Shown: piece after piece, positions 8,174 through 16,215 of the stretch
Numbering within the stretch: the first letter of the stretch is position 1
Layout: every line of letters starts with the position of its first letter
Source of the DNA: Myxococcales bacterium
GTDB lineage: Bacteria > Myxococcota > Bradymonadia > REDH01
Assembly (NCBI GenBank): GCA_018970625.1
Contig: JAGWVZ010000008.1
Location: 1-22,110, forward strand
Reading direction: 5' to 3'
Length of the DNA stretch: 22,110 bases
Position numbers and translations under genes: made by a program
Notes under the pieces: generated by a model
The model's input: the letters and a program-made list of their open reading frames with translations, nothing else
The model's database searches: none
Told to the model about the DNA's origin: nothing

Positions 8174-8724
8174 GGAGCAGCAGGGGAAAGGGAAACGTCA
8201 AAGCTGCCCGTCAGGCGACCGACCGCAGGCGGTGACTGATCTTCGGCTTCAAAGGTGCCCACCAGCCGCCCGCCCTCGGCCTGCGTGACCACGAAGGTGC
8301 CGTCGGTCGCAAACAGGGTCCCTGCCGAGCTGTTGGCTTCGACGCTCACCGTCGCAGCCGAGGCCGACGCGCGAACAGGCAGCTCACCGACGCCCATGTC
8401 GTAGGGAATGAGCGCGGTGCACGCGCCGTCGGCGCTACGAAGTCTCACGTTTTCAATGAGTTGCTCGGCCTGCGTCAATACACACTCGGTCGCCGTCAGC
8501 GCGGCCGAAGGCCCTGCGCCCGACCCCGAGCCGGCCTCGGCCGATGCCGGCGCGACCGCCTGATCGGTCGCCACAGCGGGTGCCTGCTCCGTTGTGGCCG
8601 ACACCGCTGAACCATCCGCTTCGGAGGTGCCTGACGCCGGGCAGCCGGTCAGTAGAAGTGCGGCCCCCGACAGGGCGAGGGCGAATACACACGGGCGAAC
8701 AGGGCGGCCTGGGATCAGACTCAT
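8170..8724 (-). CDS. Predicted lipoprotein, Ala/Ser-rich linker and small C-terminal domain
   Basis: I do not recognise the family. 184 residues from ATG 8724: lipoprotein signal peptide with lipobox LLTGC (lipidated C28), a low-complexity Ala/Ser/Thr/Glu linker (about 30-75), then a compact domain of about 105 residues with two cysteines (TECVL and GACTAL), predicted mostly beta. The C-terminus includes FVVTQAEGGRLVGTFEAE and LTGSFDVSLSP, a pattern seen in small beta-sandwich or barrel lipoproteins. Acts at a membrane outside the cytoplasm. The frame is open further up (GTG at 8805, ATG at 8769), but the signal peptide fits ATG 8724 best. It overlaps the FAD-protein start by four bases and follows the M50 protease gene by 102 bases. 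Confidence 0.7.
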   Translation of the reverse strand: MSLIPGRPVRPCVFALALSGAALLLTGCPASGTSEADGSAVSATTEQAPAVATDQAVAPASAEAGSGSGAGPSAALTATECVLTQAEQLIENVRLRSADGACTALIPYDMGVGELPVRASASAATVSVEANSSAGTLFATDGTFVVTQAEGGRLVGTFEAEDQSPPAVGRLTGSFDVSLSPAAP

Positions 8725-8826
8725 GGCGCAGACTCGGGGCTTTGAGGGCCAAACGGTGATGCGCGGCATGTGCCGCTTACGAGCGAAGGACACAAGCGAA
8801 AACACCGCTCACCCACCCCTGCCCGT

Positions 8827-9495
8827 TCACTCGCGTGCCTGCTTCAGCTCGGCATATTGCTGCCAGTTCTGCCACACCATCATGCCGATCATGACCGCGG
8901 CGATGGTGTAGCGCCAGTTCACCGCAACGACCAGCGCGCCGGCCCCCACCACCATCGACACGACCAGCGAAATGCGCGCTGCCTTCAGCTGGGGCATGCG
9001 GCTGGACAGCAGCCCGTTCAGCGCCACTCCGCCATCCATGGGAAGCATGGGTAACAAGTTGAATGCAAACCACAAAAGGTTCAGAAACGCCAGGTGACCC
9101 ACCACCATGCGCGCGACCGGGTTCGGCACAAAGTCATCGATCGCGCTCAGCGCCAGACCCACCGCCAGACTCACCGTTGGGCCCGCCAGCGCCACCGTTA
9201 CCCGTTGCAGTGGCCGCGGGTTACCCCGCCACCGACACACGCCGCCGAACATGCCCAGCACGATCGACGAGCCACCAAATCCCAGCCGGCTTACCGCAAA
9301 TGCGTGCCCCAGCTCATGCGCCAGCACACTCAGCAGTACCCCAAAGCCTACCGCCAGACCCACCAACGCGCCCAGCGCTCCGGCGTCCATCTGAAAAAGC
9401 ACCATCAGCAACAACAGAATCGCTGCCCCCGAGTCTGCGGACACCCGATGGCTACCCACCGAAAACAACGAGAACTCACGACGGTCGCCAAACAT
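8827..9495 (-). CDS. Site-2 protease-type M50 family metallopeptidase
   Basis: Intramembrane zinc metalloprotease of family M50, 222 residues, with about five or six predicted transmembrane segments. Zinc ligands are HELGH (H60, E61, H64) in one helix and D154 in NLLPMLPMDGG (N146-G156), the paired motif diagnostic of S2P/SpoIVFB-type proteases. No PDZ or CBS domain is fused, so it is the minimal form. In other bacteria such enzymes cleave membrane-bound regulators; no anti-sigma factor is adjacent here. ATG 9495 is preceded on the coding strand by AGGAAA at good distance; upstream in-frame sequence to 9615 has no family character. First gene of the protease, lipoprotein, FAD-protein run. Confidence 0.88.
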   Translation of the reverse strand: MFGDRREFSLFSVGSHRVSADSGAAILLLLMVLFQMDAGALGALVGLAVGFGVLLSVLAHELGHAFAVSRLGFGGSSIVLGMFGGVCRWRGNPRPLQRVTVALAGPTVSLAVGLALSAIDDFVPNPVARMVVGHLAFLNLLWFAFNLLPMLPMDGGVALNGLLSSRMPQLKAARISLVVSMVVGAGALVVAVNWRYTIAAVMIGMMVWQNWQQYAELKQARE

Positions 9496-9876
9496 GAACT
9501 TTTTCCTGCGCAAGGTGAGCCCGCACTTGGGCCTCGTACACTGTAGTCGCCCGCACACCAATGGCAACCCAACGACCGCACAACGCCCCTCCCTCACCGC
9601 TTGTCCACGCTCCAATACCGTATTTTTGCAGGGCGGTGGTCTATACGACGCCCTGCAAACAGAAGGCTCTGCCGTGGCATCGGGCGTCTGCTCGGGTGCT
9701 CATCGGCTGTGTTCTTTTCGGGGCTGTCATTGACCGCAGTCGCGCCAGCCTTCATCGTGCACGCGAAGGGCGGGGTTCGCGCGCACCCCGTTGAAGCGGC
9801 GTTGTAAACCACCCAGTGCGTTCGATGACGTCACCGCCCCTTATGGCCCCGCCCGACAAGACTCAGGTTTTTGCCC
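9496..9876. other. Divergent intergenic region, M50 protease / P-type ATPase
   Basis: 381 bases between divergent starts. Contains a clear inverted repeat (listed separately). Short frames here (for example 9601-9807 +) have no Shine-Dalgarno or family features. I see no promoter matching sigma-70 consensus well enough to report; both flanking promoters should be within it. Confidence 0.6.
9625..9659. repeat. 11-bp-arm inverted repeat, candidate operator
   Basis: TTTGCAGGGCG at 9625-9635 is exactly repeated in inverse orientation as CGCCCTGCAAA at 9649-9659, with a 13-base spacer. No U-run follows on either strand, so it is not a typical terminator. Its place between divergent genes suggests a regulator-binding site. 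A single half-site-like copy CGCCCTGCAAA (11840-11850) occurs after the ATPase gene. Confidence 0.6.
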
Positions 9877-11751
9877 ATGCCGACCCCGCTCGAGACCGTT
9901 GATTCAGGCGCCGCGCCCAGATGGATTCTGCTGACCGCCGTCGCGACGCTGGCGCTGACGCTGGCGCTCGTGCCTTTTCCGGCTACCCTTGAAGCTCGCC
10001 GCTGGATCGCCGCCGGCGCCCTGCTCATCACCGGTGCGCCGCTCGCCTGGCAGCTGCTTCGAGGCCTGCTGCGCGGTCATACGGGCGCCGACCTGCTCGC
10101 TGGCGTGTCGATTGTGACGTCGCTGCTGCTGCAGGAGTACGTCGCCGGCCTGCTCGTCGTGACCATGCTCGCCGGTGGCCAGCAGCTGGAATCCTACGCC
10201 CTCGGCCGAGCTTCTTCCGCCCTGAAAGCCCTCGCCGACCGCATGCCGCGCATCGCCCACCGTTATGTGGAAGGCCAGCCGCCACAGGACATCGCCGTGG
10301 ACGCCATCGTGCCCGACGACCAGCTGCTGATTCTGCCGCACGAAATCGTGCCCGTCGACGGGATCGTCGTCAGCGGCCACACCCGCATGAACGAGGCCTA
10401 CCTGACCGGCGAACCGTGGGAGCTCGCCAAGGCCCCGGGCGCCACCGTCATCTCGGGTGCCATCAACGGCAACGATCAGGTGGTGATTCGCGCCACCCGC
10501 GTCGCGCACGACTCGCGATACGCGCAAATCCTTGAAGTCATGAAGGATTCCGAAAATAACCGCCCGCGCATGCAGCGCCTCGCCGACACGCTCGGCGCCT
10601 GGTACACCCCCCTGGCGCTGGCCATCGCCGCGCTGGCCTGGCTCCTGAGCGGCGACCCCATCCGTTTTCTCTCCGTGCTGGTCGTGGCCACTCCGTGCCC
10701 GCTGCTGATCGCGATCCCGGTGGCGCTGGCTGGTACTGTGTCGCAGGCCGCCCGCCGCGGCATCGTCATTCGCAACCCTGCGGTGCTCGAGACCATCGAT
10801 CGCTGCGAGACCCTCATTCTGGACAAAACCGGCACGCTGACCGCCGGGGAACCCGTTCTGGTACAGCAATCGACCCGCCCCGAAGCTGACGCAGACGATA
10901 TTTTACGCCTCGTGGCCTCGCTTGAGACCTATTCCCGGCATCCGCTGGCGCAGGCGATCGTGCGCGAAGCCCAACGCCGCAACCTGCCGGTGGAGGTCGT
11001 GTCCGAGCTCTCGGAACCGCCCGGGCAGGGGCTCACCGGCCGCATTGCAGGGCGGCAGGTAGAGCTGACGTCGCGCAAAAGACTGCTCGCCCGCCGTCCC
11101 GAGGCCGCCTCGCTGCTGTCACCCACCGGCGCCGGACTCGAGTGTGTCGTGCTGCTCGACGGTGAATACGCCGCCACGTACCGGTTCGAGGATGCTCCAC
11201 GCCCCGAGGGCCTGCCCTTCATTCGCCACCTGGGACCGCGCCACGCGCTGCACCGGGTCATGATTGTGTCGGGCGACCGCGAATCCGAGGTCGCCAGCGT
11301 TGGCGCACAGCTGGGCATCACCGAGCTTTTTGGCGGCCAGAGCCCCGCCGACAAGGTGCGCATCGTGCGTGAAGTCACCGCGCAGGCCAGAACCCTGTAC
11401 GTCGGCGACGGCATTAACGACGCGCCCGCGCTGGCCGCCGCCACCGTTGGCGTCGCCTTCGGCCGCAGCAACGACGTCGCCGCCGGCGCCGCCCACGCCG
11501 TGATTCTGGAACCCTCGCTCGCCCGCCTCGACGAGCTCATGCACCTTGGCCGCCGCCTGCGCTCCATTGCCCTGCAAAGCGCCCTCGGCGGCATGGCCCT
11601 CTCGATCGGCGGCATGGGCTTCGCCGCCGTGGGCCTGCTCGGCCCCGTCGTCGGCGCCCTGCTGCAGGAAGGCATCGACCTGCTGAGCATCTTGAACGCG
11701 CTGCGAACCGCGACAGCGCCCCGGCAGCGGACGGACTGGGAGACGGGGTGA
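9877..11751 (+). CDS. Heavy-metal-translocating P1B-type ATPase
   Basis: Metal-exporting P-type ATPase in the inner membrane, 624 residues. Features in order: two N-terminal transmembrane pairs (from about residue 16), actuator-domain loop TGEP (177-180, TGES in many relatives), membrane motif TPCPLLIAIPVA with the CPx-type cysteine C274, phosphorylation site DKTGTLT (D316), P1B-specific HP (355-356) in SRHPLA, and hinge GDGINDAP (510-517), then a final transmembrane pair. There is no N-terminal heavy-metal-associated domain. The CPL form and missing metal-binding domain leave the metal undetermined. ATG 9877 is preferred over TTG 9871. Third-position GC is very high (36 of 40 codons at 11401-11520), so this is native-looking. 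It is monocistronic; no metalloregulator is adjacent. Confidence 0.92.
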   Translation: MPTPLETVDSGAAPRWILLTAVATLALTLALVPFPATLEARRWIAAGALLITGAPLAWQLLRGLLRGHTGADLLAGVSIVTSLLLQEYVAGLLVVTMLAGGQQLESYALGRASSALKALADRMPRIAHRYVEGQPPQDIAVDAIVPDDQLLILPHEIVPVDGIVVSGHTRMNEAYLTGEPWELAKAPGATVISGAINGNDQVVIRATRVAHDSRYAQILEVMKDSENNRPRMQRLADTLGAWYTPLALAIAALAWLLSGDPIRFLSVLVVATPCPLLIAIPVALAGTVSQAARRGIVIRNPAVLETIDRCETLILDKTGTLTAGEPVLVQQSTRPEADADDILRLVASLETYSRHPLAQAIVREAQRRNLPVEVVSELSEPPGQGLTGRIAGRQVELTSRKRLLARRPEAASLLSPTGAGLECVVLLDGEYAATYRFEDAPRPEGLPFIRHLGPRHALHRVMIVSGDRESEVASVGAQLGITELFGGQSPADKVRIVREVTAQARTLYVGDGINDAPALAAATVGVAFGRSNDVAAGAAHAVILEPSLARLDELMHLGRRLRSIALQSALGGMALSIGGMGFAAVGLLGPVVGALLQEGIDLLSILNALRTATAPRQRTDWETG

Positions 11752-12129
11752 GGGGGTCGGGCGCTAACTGGATGGCGGTGGTGAGGGCCGACGAGCCACT
11801 GCACCGTTGGCGCAAACCGCCCGGCGCCGGAACCACCATCGCCCTGCAAAAACCGACGAGCGCAAACGTCGGAAATGACGCAACGTGCTGTTATAAAACA
11901 GGAAACGGGCCGACACAGTGGTCGGCCCCTACGTCCTCTTTCCAACCTGGATCCACCTCATCCGCCAGGCGACCGCAGCCCCATGCAACGCTTGACACGC
12001 GTCCTTCGCTGGCAAATGTGACGCGCTCGGTGCAGGCAACGCCCTGCGAGTCTGGTGCAGCGTGTCGAAATGGTAACGGGAAGGGGCTGAACGCCAGACA
12101 GAACGTGGAATGCTGGCAGAAGGGAGCAC
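11752..12129. other. Intergenic region with several palindromes
   Basis: 378 bases after the ATPase gene. Holds CCGACG/CGTCGG (11853-11858 with 11867-11872), CTGTT/AACAG (11888-11892 with 11897-11901) and the stronger palindrome at 11907-11928. Any of the first two could end the ATPase transcript, but none has a U-tract. Frames crossing the region look non-coding. The helicase gene's Shine-Dalgarno (AAGGGAG) lies at its right end. Confidence 0.55.
11907..11932. repeat. REP-like palindrome (GGGCCGAC / GTCGGCCC)
   Basis: GGGCCGAC (11907-11914) and GTCGGCCC (11921-11928) form a perfect 8-bp stem with a six-base loop, flanked by CTAC. Read on the minus strand it begins GTAGGGGCCGACC, the form taken by dispersed REP/RAYT-type intergenic repeats in many genomes. 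Only one copy is in this window, so dispersal is inferred from the motif, not seen. It could equally be a terminator stem. Confidence 0.45.
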
Positions 12130-14769
12130 ATGGAATACGTGGTGATTGTGGGCGTGATCGTGTTTGTAGGGGCGATGCTGTATGCGCGGCGCGCTCGGCA
12201 GAACGAAATGCTGCAGCGGGCCCGGCGCGTGATTGCGCTGGCTGACCGGTTCAGGGCGTCGGATGATGGGGAGTACTTTACGGCGTCGGCGTTGCGGCGG
12301 GTTGAGCAAGAGCTGGGCGACGCGTTGAACGAGCGTCTGCGTCCGTACGAGGTCTCGTTGCTGGCCGACGCCGCTGTGCGAGAGCGGGTGCGCGAGGCGC
12401 AGAAGGTGCTCGACGATCGGCGCGGTGCGGTAGACCGCTACAACCGCGATTTTGTAGAGCGACGCCTGAACGAAGCAGCGCCCTGGTTCGACAAGCGGGC
12501 CACCCGGTTAACGCCCGAGCAGCGGCGCGCGGTGGTCACCGACGAAGACGCGACGCTGGTGATCGCGGCAGCCGGCAGCGGCAAAACCGCCACCATTGTG
12601 GCGAAGGCCGAGTATCTGGTGTGGCGCAAACGCGCGCGCCCCGACCAGATTTGCCTGTTGGCATTCAACAAACGTGCGGCCGACGAAATACGCGAGCGTC
12701 TGCAGCAGGTCGGTCTGGGCCAGGTGCAGGTGAGCACGTTTCACGCCCTGGGGTACGCCGTGCACGGCAGCGCGCTGGGCACCCGGAACCCTGTCAGCAA
12801 CCTGACCGAGTCGGGTCCGCTGGACGACCTGCTGCAAAAGGCGCTCCGCGGCCTGCTCAATAACGACATTTATTTCGCGCATCTGGCGCAGTGGTTCTGG
12901 GACAAGCGCGTGACCACCGACATGTTTCAGGGCGCGAGCACACCGCACGCCCGCCTTCAGAAAGAACGCAGCCTTGGCTTGAAGACCCTCACGGGCGTAT
13001 GGGTCAGGTCGCAGGCCGAGGTCAAACTGGCCGACTGGATGACCCTGAATGGCCTGGAGTGGTCATACGAGACGCCGTATCCGCATGGCCCGGATGACCC
13101 CAATCGCCGCCGTTATCAGCCGGACTTCTTTCTGCCGAAATACGACCTGTGGATGGAGCTGTGGGCGTTGAATCGGGCGGGTGAAACGTCGACGGTCATT
13201 GACGCGAAGAAATACCGAAAAGACATGGACTGGAAGCGTTCGCTGCACCAGTCGCACCGCACAACGCTCGTGGAGGTTTGGCAGGACGAGGTCTGGAACG
13301 GCAAGCTGGACGAGTACATGCGGTCGCAGCTGGCGAAGTTTGACGTTGCGCTGCAACGCATTGCATCGGACCATCTGTTCGAGCTGCTCGCCGAGCGAAA
13401 TCAGGCGGCAATTAACGGACTGCCGACATTAATGGGCACATTTTTAAAGCTGCATCGCGGTGGATTGTGGACGCGTGACGAGTTGCAGGGCAGGGCGCGA
13501 AAGGACCGGGATCGGGCGTTTCTGAATGTTTATCTGCCTGTTCACGCAATTTACGAAGATACCCTGCGGCAACGCGGCGAAATTGATTTTGATGATATGC
13601 TCGGTGGTGCGGTCGACTTGCTGAAGCAGGTGCAGACTCATCGCTTCCGGTATGTGCTGGTCGACGAATTTCAGGACACATCGCGCTCGCGCATGGCATT
13701 TACGCGCGCCCTGCGAAATATGACGCCCGACGCCCGCCTGTTTCTGGTGGGCGACGACTGGCAGTCCATCAACCGTTTTGCAGGCAGTGACCTGGCGCTG
13801 TTCACAAAAGTCGAAAAAGAGCTGGGTTTTACTGCGCGCGTCACGCTGGGGACCACGTTTCGATTATTGCCGGACGTCACCGCCATCAGCTCTCGTTTTG
13901 TGATGCAGAACCCGGCGCAGATTGCGAAAGAGGTGCGGACTCCAAAACCCGCGCTCGACGAATTCGGCGTTGTTTTGCATGCGTATCAGGAAGATGACTG
14001 GGTGCCGGCGCTGCGCGAGGTGCTTGACCTGATTGTTGCGCGTAAAAAGCAGGGCAGCTCGGTGCTTTTGCTTGGCCGCTACCGACATTATCTGGAACAG
14101 GACGAATTAAAGGCGCTTGTGAAAGAGTACAGGGCCAAAGGATTGAACATGGACCTGACAACCGTTCACTCATCGAAGGGGCTCGAGGCCGAACACGTGA
14201 TTGTTTTGAACGTGAATTCGGGTATGCGCGGATTTCCGAACGCCATGGAAGACGACCCGGTGTTGCAGCTGGTTTCTGCCGCGCCCGACGAGTTCGAGTT
14301 TGCCGAGGAGCGCCGGCTCATGTACGTGGCCATCACGCGCAGTCGAGGGCGGGTGTACCTGCTGCATTCCAGCACGCAGCCATCTGTGTTTATCGAGGAG
14401 TTACTGGAACGCGAGGGTGACCACATCGAAAAGCTGGGTCATATCTCCGTAAAACTTCCCTGCCCAACCTGTGGCGGCCGTACCATTCACAGGCGTGAGG
14501 GCCAATATGGTCCATTCTGGGGTTGTACCAATTTTCCGCAGTGCGACGGTCGTCTGGTCGCCTGTGACCGTTGTAAAGAAGGTGCGCTGGTATTGCACGA
14601 ACACAAAACCCTGCAATGTAACCATTGCAAGGCAAAGATAGAGCGCTGCCCCAGATGCAACGACGGGCATCTGATACTGCGGACCAACCGCTCGGCGGGC
14701 ACCACGTTCTGGGGCTGCTCAGGATGGCGCCCCGACAAACAGGGCTGTGATTATAAGCGGAGCCATTGA
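12130..14769 (+). CDS. Membrane-anchored UvrD/HelD-type helicase with inserted nuclease-like domain and zinc ribbons
   Basis: Superfamily 1A DNA helicase related to helicase IV, 879 residues. Order: N-terminal transmembrane helix (2-19), coiled/helical region, Walker A AAAGSGKT (146-153), motif Ic STFHALG (202-208), an inserted restriction-endonuclease-like segment (about 290-385) with E297, P331-D332 and E343, Walker B VDEFQD (511-516), motif III GDDWQSI (541-547), motif V TVHSSKGLEAEHV (678-690) and motif VI VAITRSRGR (733-741). The C-terminus holds topoisomerase-I-type zinc ribbons: C778/C781/C799/C805, C812/C815/C830/C833, C840/C843/C863/C873. The nuclease insertion keeps the PD...E pattern, but a tryptophan (W345) stands where the ExK lysine is expected. 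Likely acts on DNA ends or branched DNA, tethered at the membrane. AAGGGAG is placed well before ATG 12130. Not a plain helD because of the added domains. Confidence 0.88.
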   Translation: MEYVVIVGVIVFVGAMLYARRARQNEMLQRARRVIALADRFRASDDGEYFTASALRRVEQELGDALNERLRPYEVSLLADAAVRERVREAQKVLDDRRGAVDRYNRDFVERRLNEAAPWFDKRATRLTPEQRRAVVTDEDATLVIAAAGSGKTATIVAKAEYLVWRKRARPDQICLLAFNKRAADEIRERLQQVGLGQVQVSTFHALGYAVHGSALGTRNPVSNLTESGPLDDLLQKALRGLLNNDIYFAHLAQWFWDKRVTTDMFQGASTPHARLQKERSLGLKTLTGVWVRSQAEVKLADWMTLNGLEWSYETPYPHGPDDPNRRRYQPDFFLPKYDLWMELWALNRAGETSTVIDAKKYRKDMDWKRSLHQSHRTTLVEVWQDEVWNGKLDEYMRSQLAKFDVALQRIASDHLFELLAERNQAAINGLPTLMGTFLKLHRGGLWTRDELQGRARKDRDRAFLNVYLPVHAIYEDTLRQRGEIDFDDMLGGAVDLLKQVQTHRFRYVLVDEFQDTSRSRMAFTRALRNMTPDARLFLVGDDWQSINRFAGSDLALFTKVEKELGFTARVTLGTTFRLLPDVTAISSRFVMQNPAQIAKEVRTPKPALDEFGVVLHAYQEDDWVPALREVLDLIVARKKQGSSVLLLGRYRHYLEQDELKALVKEYRAKGLNMDLTTVHSSKGLEAEHVIVLNVNSGMRGFPNAMEDDPVLQLVSAAPDEFEFAEERRLMYVAITRSRGRVYLLHSSTQPSVFIEELLEREGDHIEKLGHISVKLPCPTCGGRTIHRREGQYGPFWGCTNFPQCDGRLVACDRCKEGALVLHEHKTLQCNHCKAKIERCPRCNDGHLILRTNRSAGTTFWGCSGWRPDKQGCDYKRSH

Positions 14770-14863
14770 TTTACACTATCCGTGGTAAGCCCCACCGGTG
14801 TGTACAGCGGCGTGAATAATGACACGCGTGGCCACCTGATTTTCCGCCAGAAGCCTAACCCGG

Positions 14864-15298
14864 CTACTCCACCACATGTACCGCCGCCCTGAGCCACGAA
14901 TCCGCGAGCTGCGCGCGCAGTGTGTCGACGTGCGAAGGGTCCGTGGTCAGCAGCAGCACCTGTGTGGGGCGGGATTTGCGAAGCCATTGCACCAGCCGTG
15001 TGCGAAACACCACCTGACCCACGCAGCACGGGCAGCCGGCCTGCAGGCGCTCGGCTGTGACGTCGGCGACGGGCCATGGCTGGCCGGATGGCAGGGCGGC
15101 GTTGGCTTCTGGTGTAAGGCTTACCACAAGGGCGCCGGCGACAACCCGGGATAGCAGGTCGCGCTGCAGTAATTCCGGGTTTGGGTTGCACAGAATATGC
15201 AGCGGCACGGTCGGGCGTTTGGCAGATGTTGGACTGGCCGTAGCCGGGTTGGTCGACGTTAAACTGGCCGATGCTGATTTGGACGGCATATCGTTCAT
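14864..15298 (-). CDS. Short CobW-like protein with GCxCC motif and no P-loop
   Basis: 144 residues. The N-terminal 30 residues are Ser/Thr/Ala-rich; the core has a beta-strand (VPLHILCNP), then RVVAGALVVSLT, and the motif AGCPCCVG (C89, C91, C92) followed by a helix and the strand TQVLLLTTD. This order and the CxCC match the central part of CobW/G3E metal-chaperone GTPases, where GCxCC binds metal, but the Walker A motif (GxxGxGKT) and the NKxD guanine motif are absent. It therefore cannot be a GTPase alone; a metal-binding or accessory role is inferred. The ATG at 15298 overlaps the stop of the EamA transporter gene (ATGA), so it is translationally coupled and is the last gene of a three-gene operon. 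The frame is open upstream to 15493 but that part overlaps the transporter. Confidence 0.68.
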   Translation of the reverse strand: MNDMPSKSASASLTSTNPATASPTSAKRPTVPLHILCNPNPELLQRDLLSRVVAGALVVSLTPEANAALPSGQPWPVADVTAERLQAGCPCCVGQVVFRTRLVQWLRKSRPTQVLLLTTDPSHVDTLRAQLADSWLRAAVHVVE

Positions 15299-16215
15299 CG
15301 GGTGGCGCCGAGCGCGAGAACGGCAATACCGGCGACGGCGATAATGGCACCGAATATGGCGCGCGGGCTCACTTTTTCGCCGAGCACGAGGGCAGATAAT
15401 GGCAGAATAAAAATGGGGCTGGTGGAGTTCAGGGTCGAGGCGACACCGACGGGCAAATTCTGCAGACCGTAATTCATGAGCCATACGCCACAATAGGTGC
15501 CCAGGAAGGTGGCGATCAATAATGTGATGGCCGGGTGCGAGTGGCGAAATGGTGTGGCGACAGCGGCAATTTTCCTGAGAATAACCAGCTGCACCATAAT
15601 GCCGACGACGCCCGCAGCCAGGCGTATTATGCTGAGCTCCATGGCCGACAGGTCGGCGCTCGCGCTTCGGGTCAACAATTGACCGGAAGACTGACAGAGG
15701 GCGGCGAGCAACGCAAATCCGAGTCCGATTTTCTCGGATTGGCGAATTTCGGCCTCGGATAATCCGCCGGGTTCGGGTGCGGTGGGCAGGCGGCGCTCGC
15801 GAATGACCCAGACGATGCCACCCACCGTCAGGGTCATGCCCAGGAGCAGAGGCCCGGTCATGGGTTCATCAAGCACCAGAAGTCCCATGAAGGTGGTGAT
15901 GACGGGGACGAGCGCTGCGAGCAGCAAGGTTCGGCGGGGTCCCAGACGCACGAGCGCCTGAAAATAGGCGGTATCACCGAGCGCCAGACCAATCAGACCC
16001 GAGGCGGTCAACAACCCGAGCTCTCGCGTGCTGGCCTGCCATGGCCAAGGCGATGCGCCCATGGTGACCATGGTACCCATCATGAGCAGCAGCGCGATGG
16101 AACATTTCAGAAAATTCATGGCTGCGGGGTGGGTCTGTTTGCCCAGGCGAGCAAACAGCAGGCTGGCGCAGGCCCAGCACATGGCAGAACCCAGAGATGC
16201 AAATGCGCCACCCAT
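15295..16215 (-). CDS. EamA/DMT-family transporter
   Basis: Drug/metabolite transporter superfamily permease in the inner membrane, 306 residues with ten predicted transmembrane segments arranged as two EamA repeats (about 1-137 and 165-303). First-repeat end shows GLLVLDEPMTGPLLLGMTL, and second-repeat end shows STSPIFILPLSALVLGEKVS, the conserved Pro/Glu positions of the family. The polar linker (about 138-160) lies between repeats. Substrate unknown (amino acids, nucleosides and others are known in the family). Its ATG immediately follows the TGA of the hydrolase gene with no spacer, and its stop overlaps the next gene. Confidence 0.9.
   Translation of the reverse strand: MGGAFASLGSAMCWACASLLFARLGKQTHPAAMNFLKCSIALLLMMGTMVTMGASPWPWQASTRELGLLTASGLIGLALGDTAYFQALVRLGPRRTLLLAALVPVITTFMGLLVLDEPMTGPLLLGMTLTVGGIVWVIRERRLPTAPEPGGLSEAEIRQSEKIGLGFALLAALCQSSGQLLTRSASADLSAMELSIIRLAAGVVGIMVQLVILRKIAAVATPFRHSHPAITLLIATFLGTYCGVWLMNYGLQNLPVGVASTLNSTSPIFILPLSALVLGEKVSPRAIFGAIIAVAGIAVLALGATR

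Noticed and set aside
6626..8239. Plus-strand 537-codon frame
   Set aside because: It is the antisense shadow of the COG2509 flavoprotein, which has intact FAD motifs on the minus strand; the plus-strand product is Arg/His-rich and has no family motif.
9601..9807. Plus-strand 68-codon frame in the divergent intergenic region
   Set aside because: Overlaps the inverted repeat, has no ribosome-binding site and no recognisable content.
11748..12245. Plus-strand 165-codon frame after the ATPase gene
   Set aside because: Runs through palindromes into the helicase gene in another frame and has no protein-like features.
1..14769. A defence island joining methyltransferase, ADP-ribosylglycohydrolase and helicase-nuclease
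   Set aside because: The three are kilobases apart, on different strands, and separated by metabolic and transport genes; no operon or shared composition links them.
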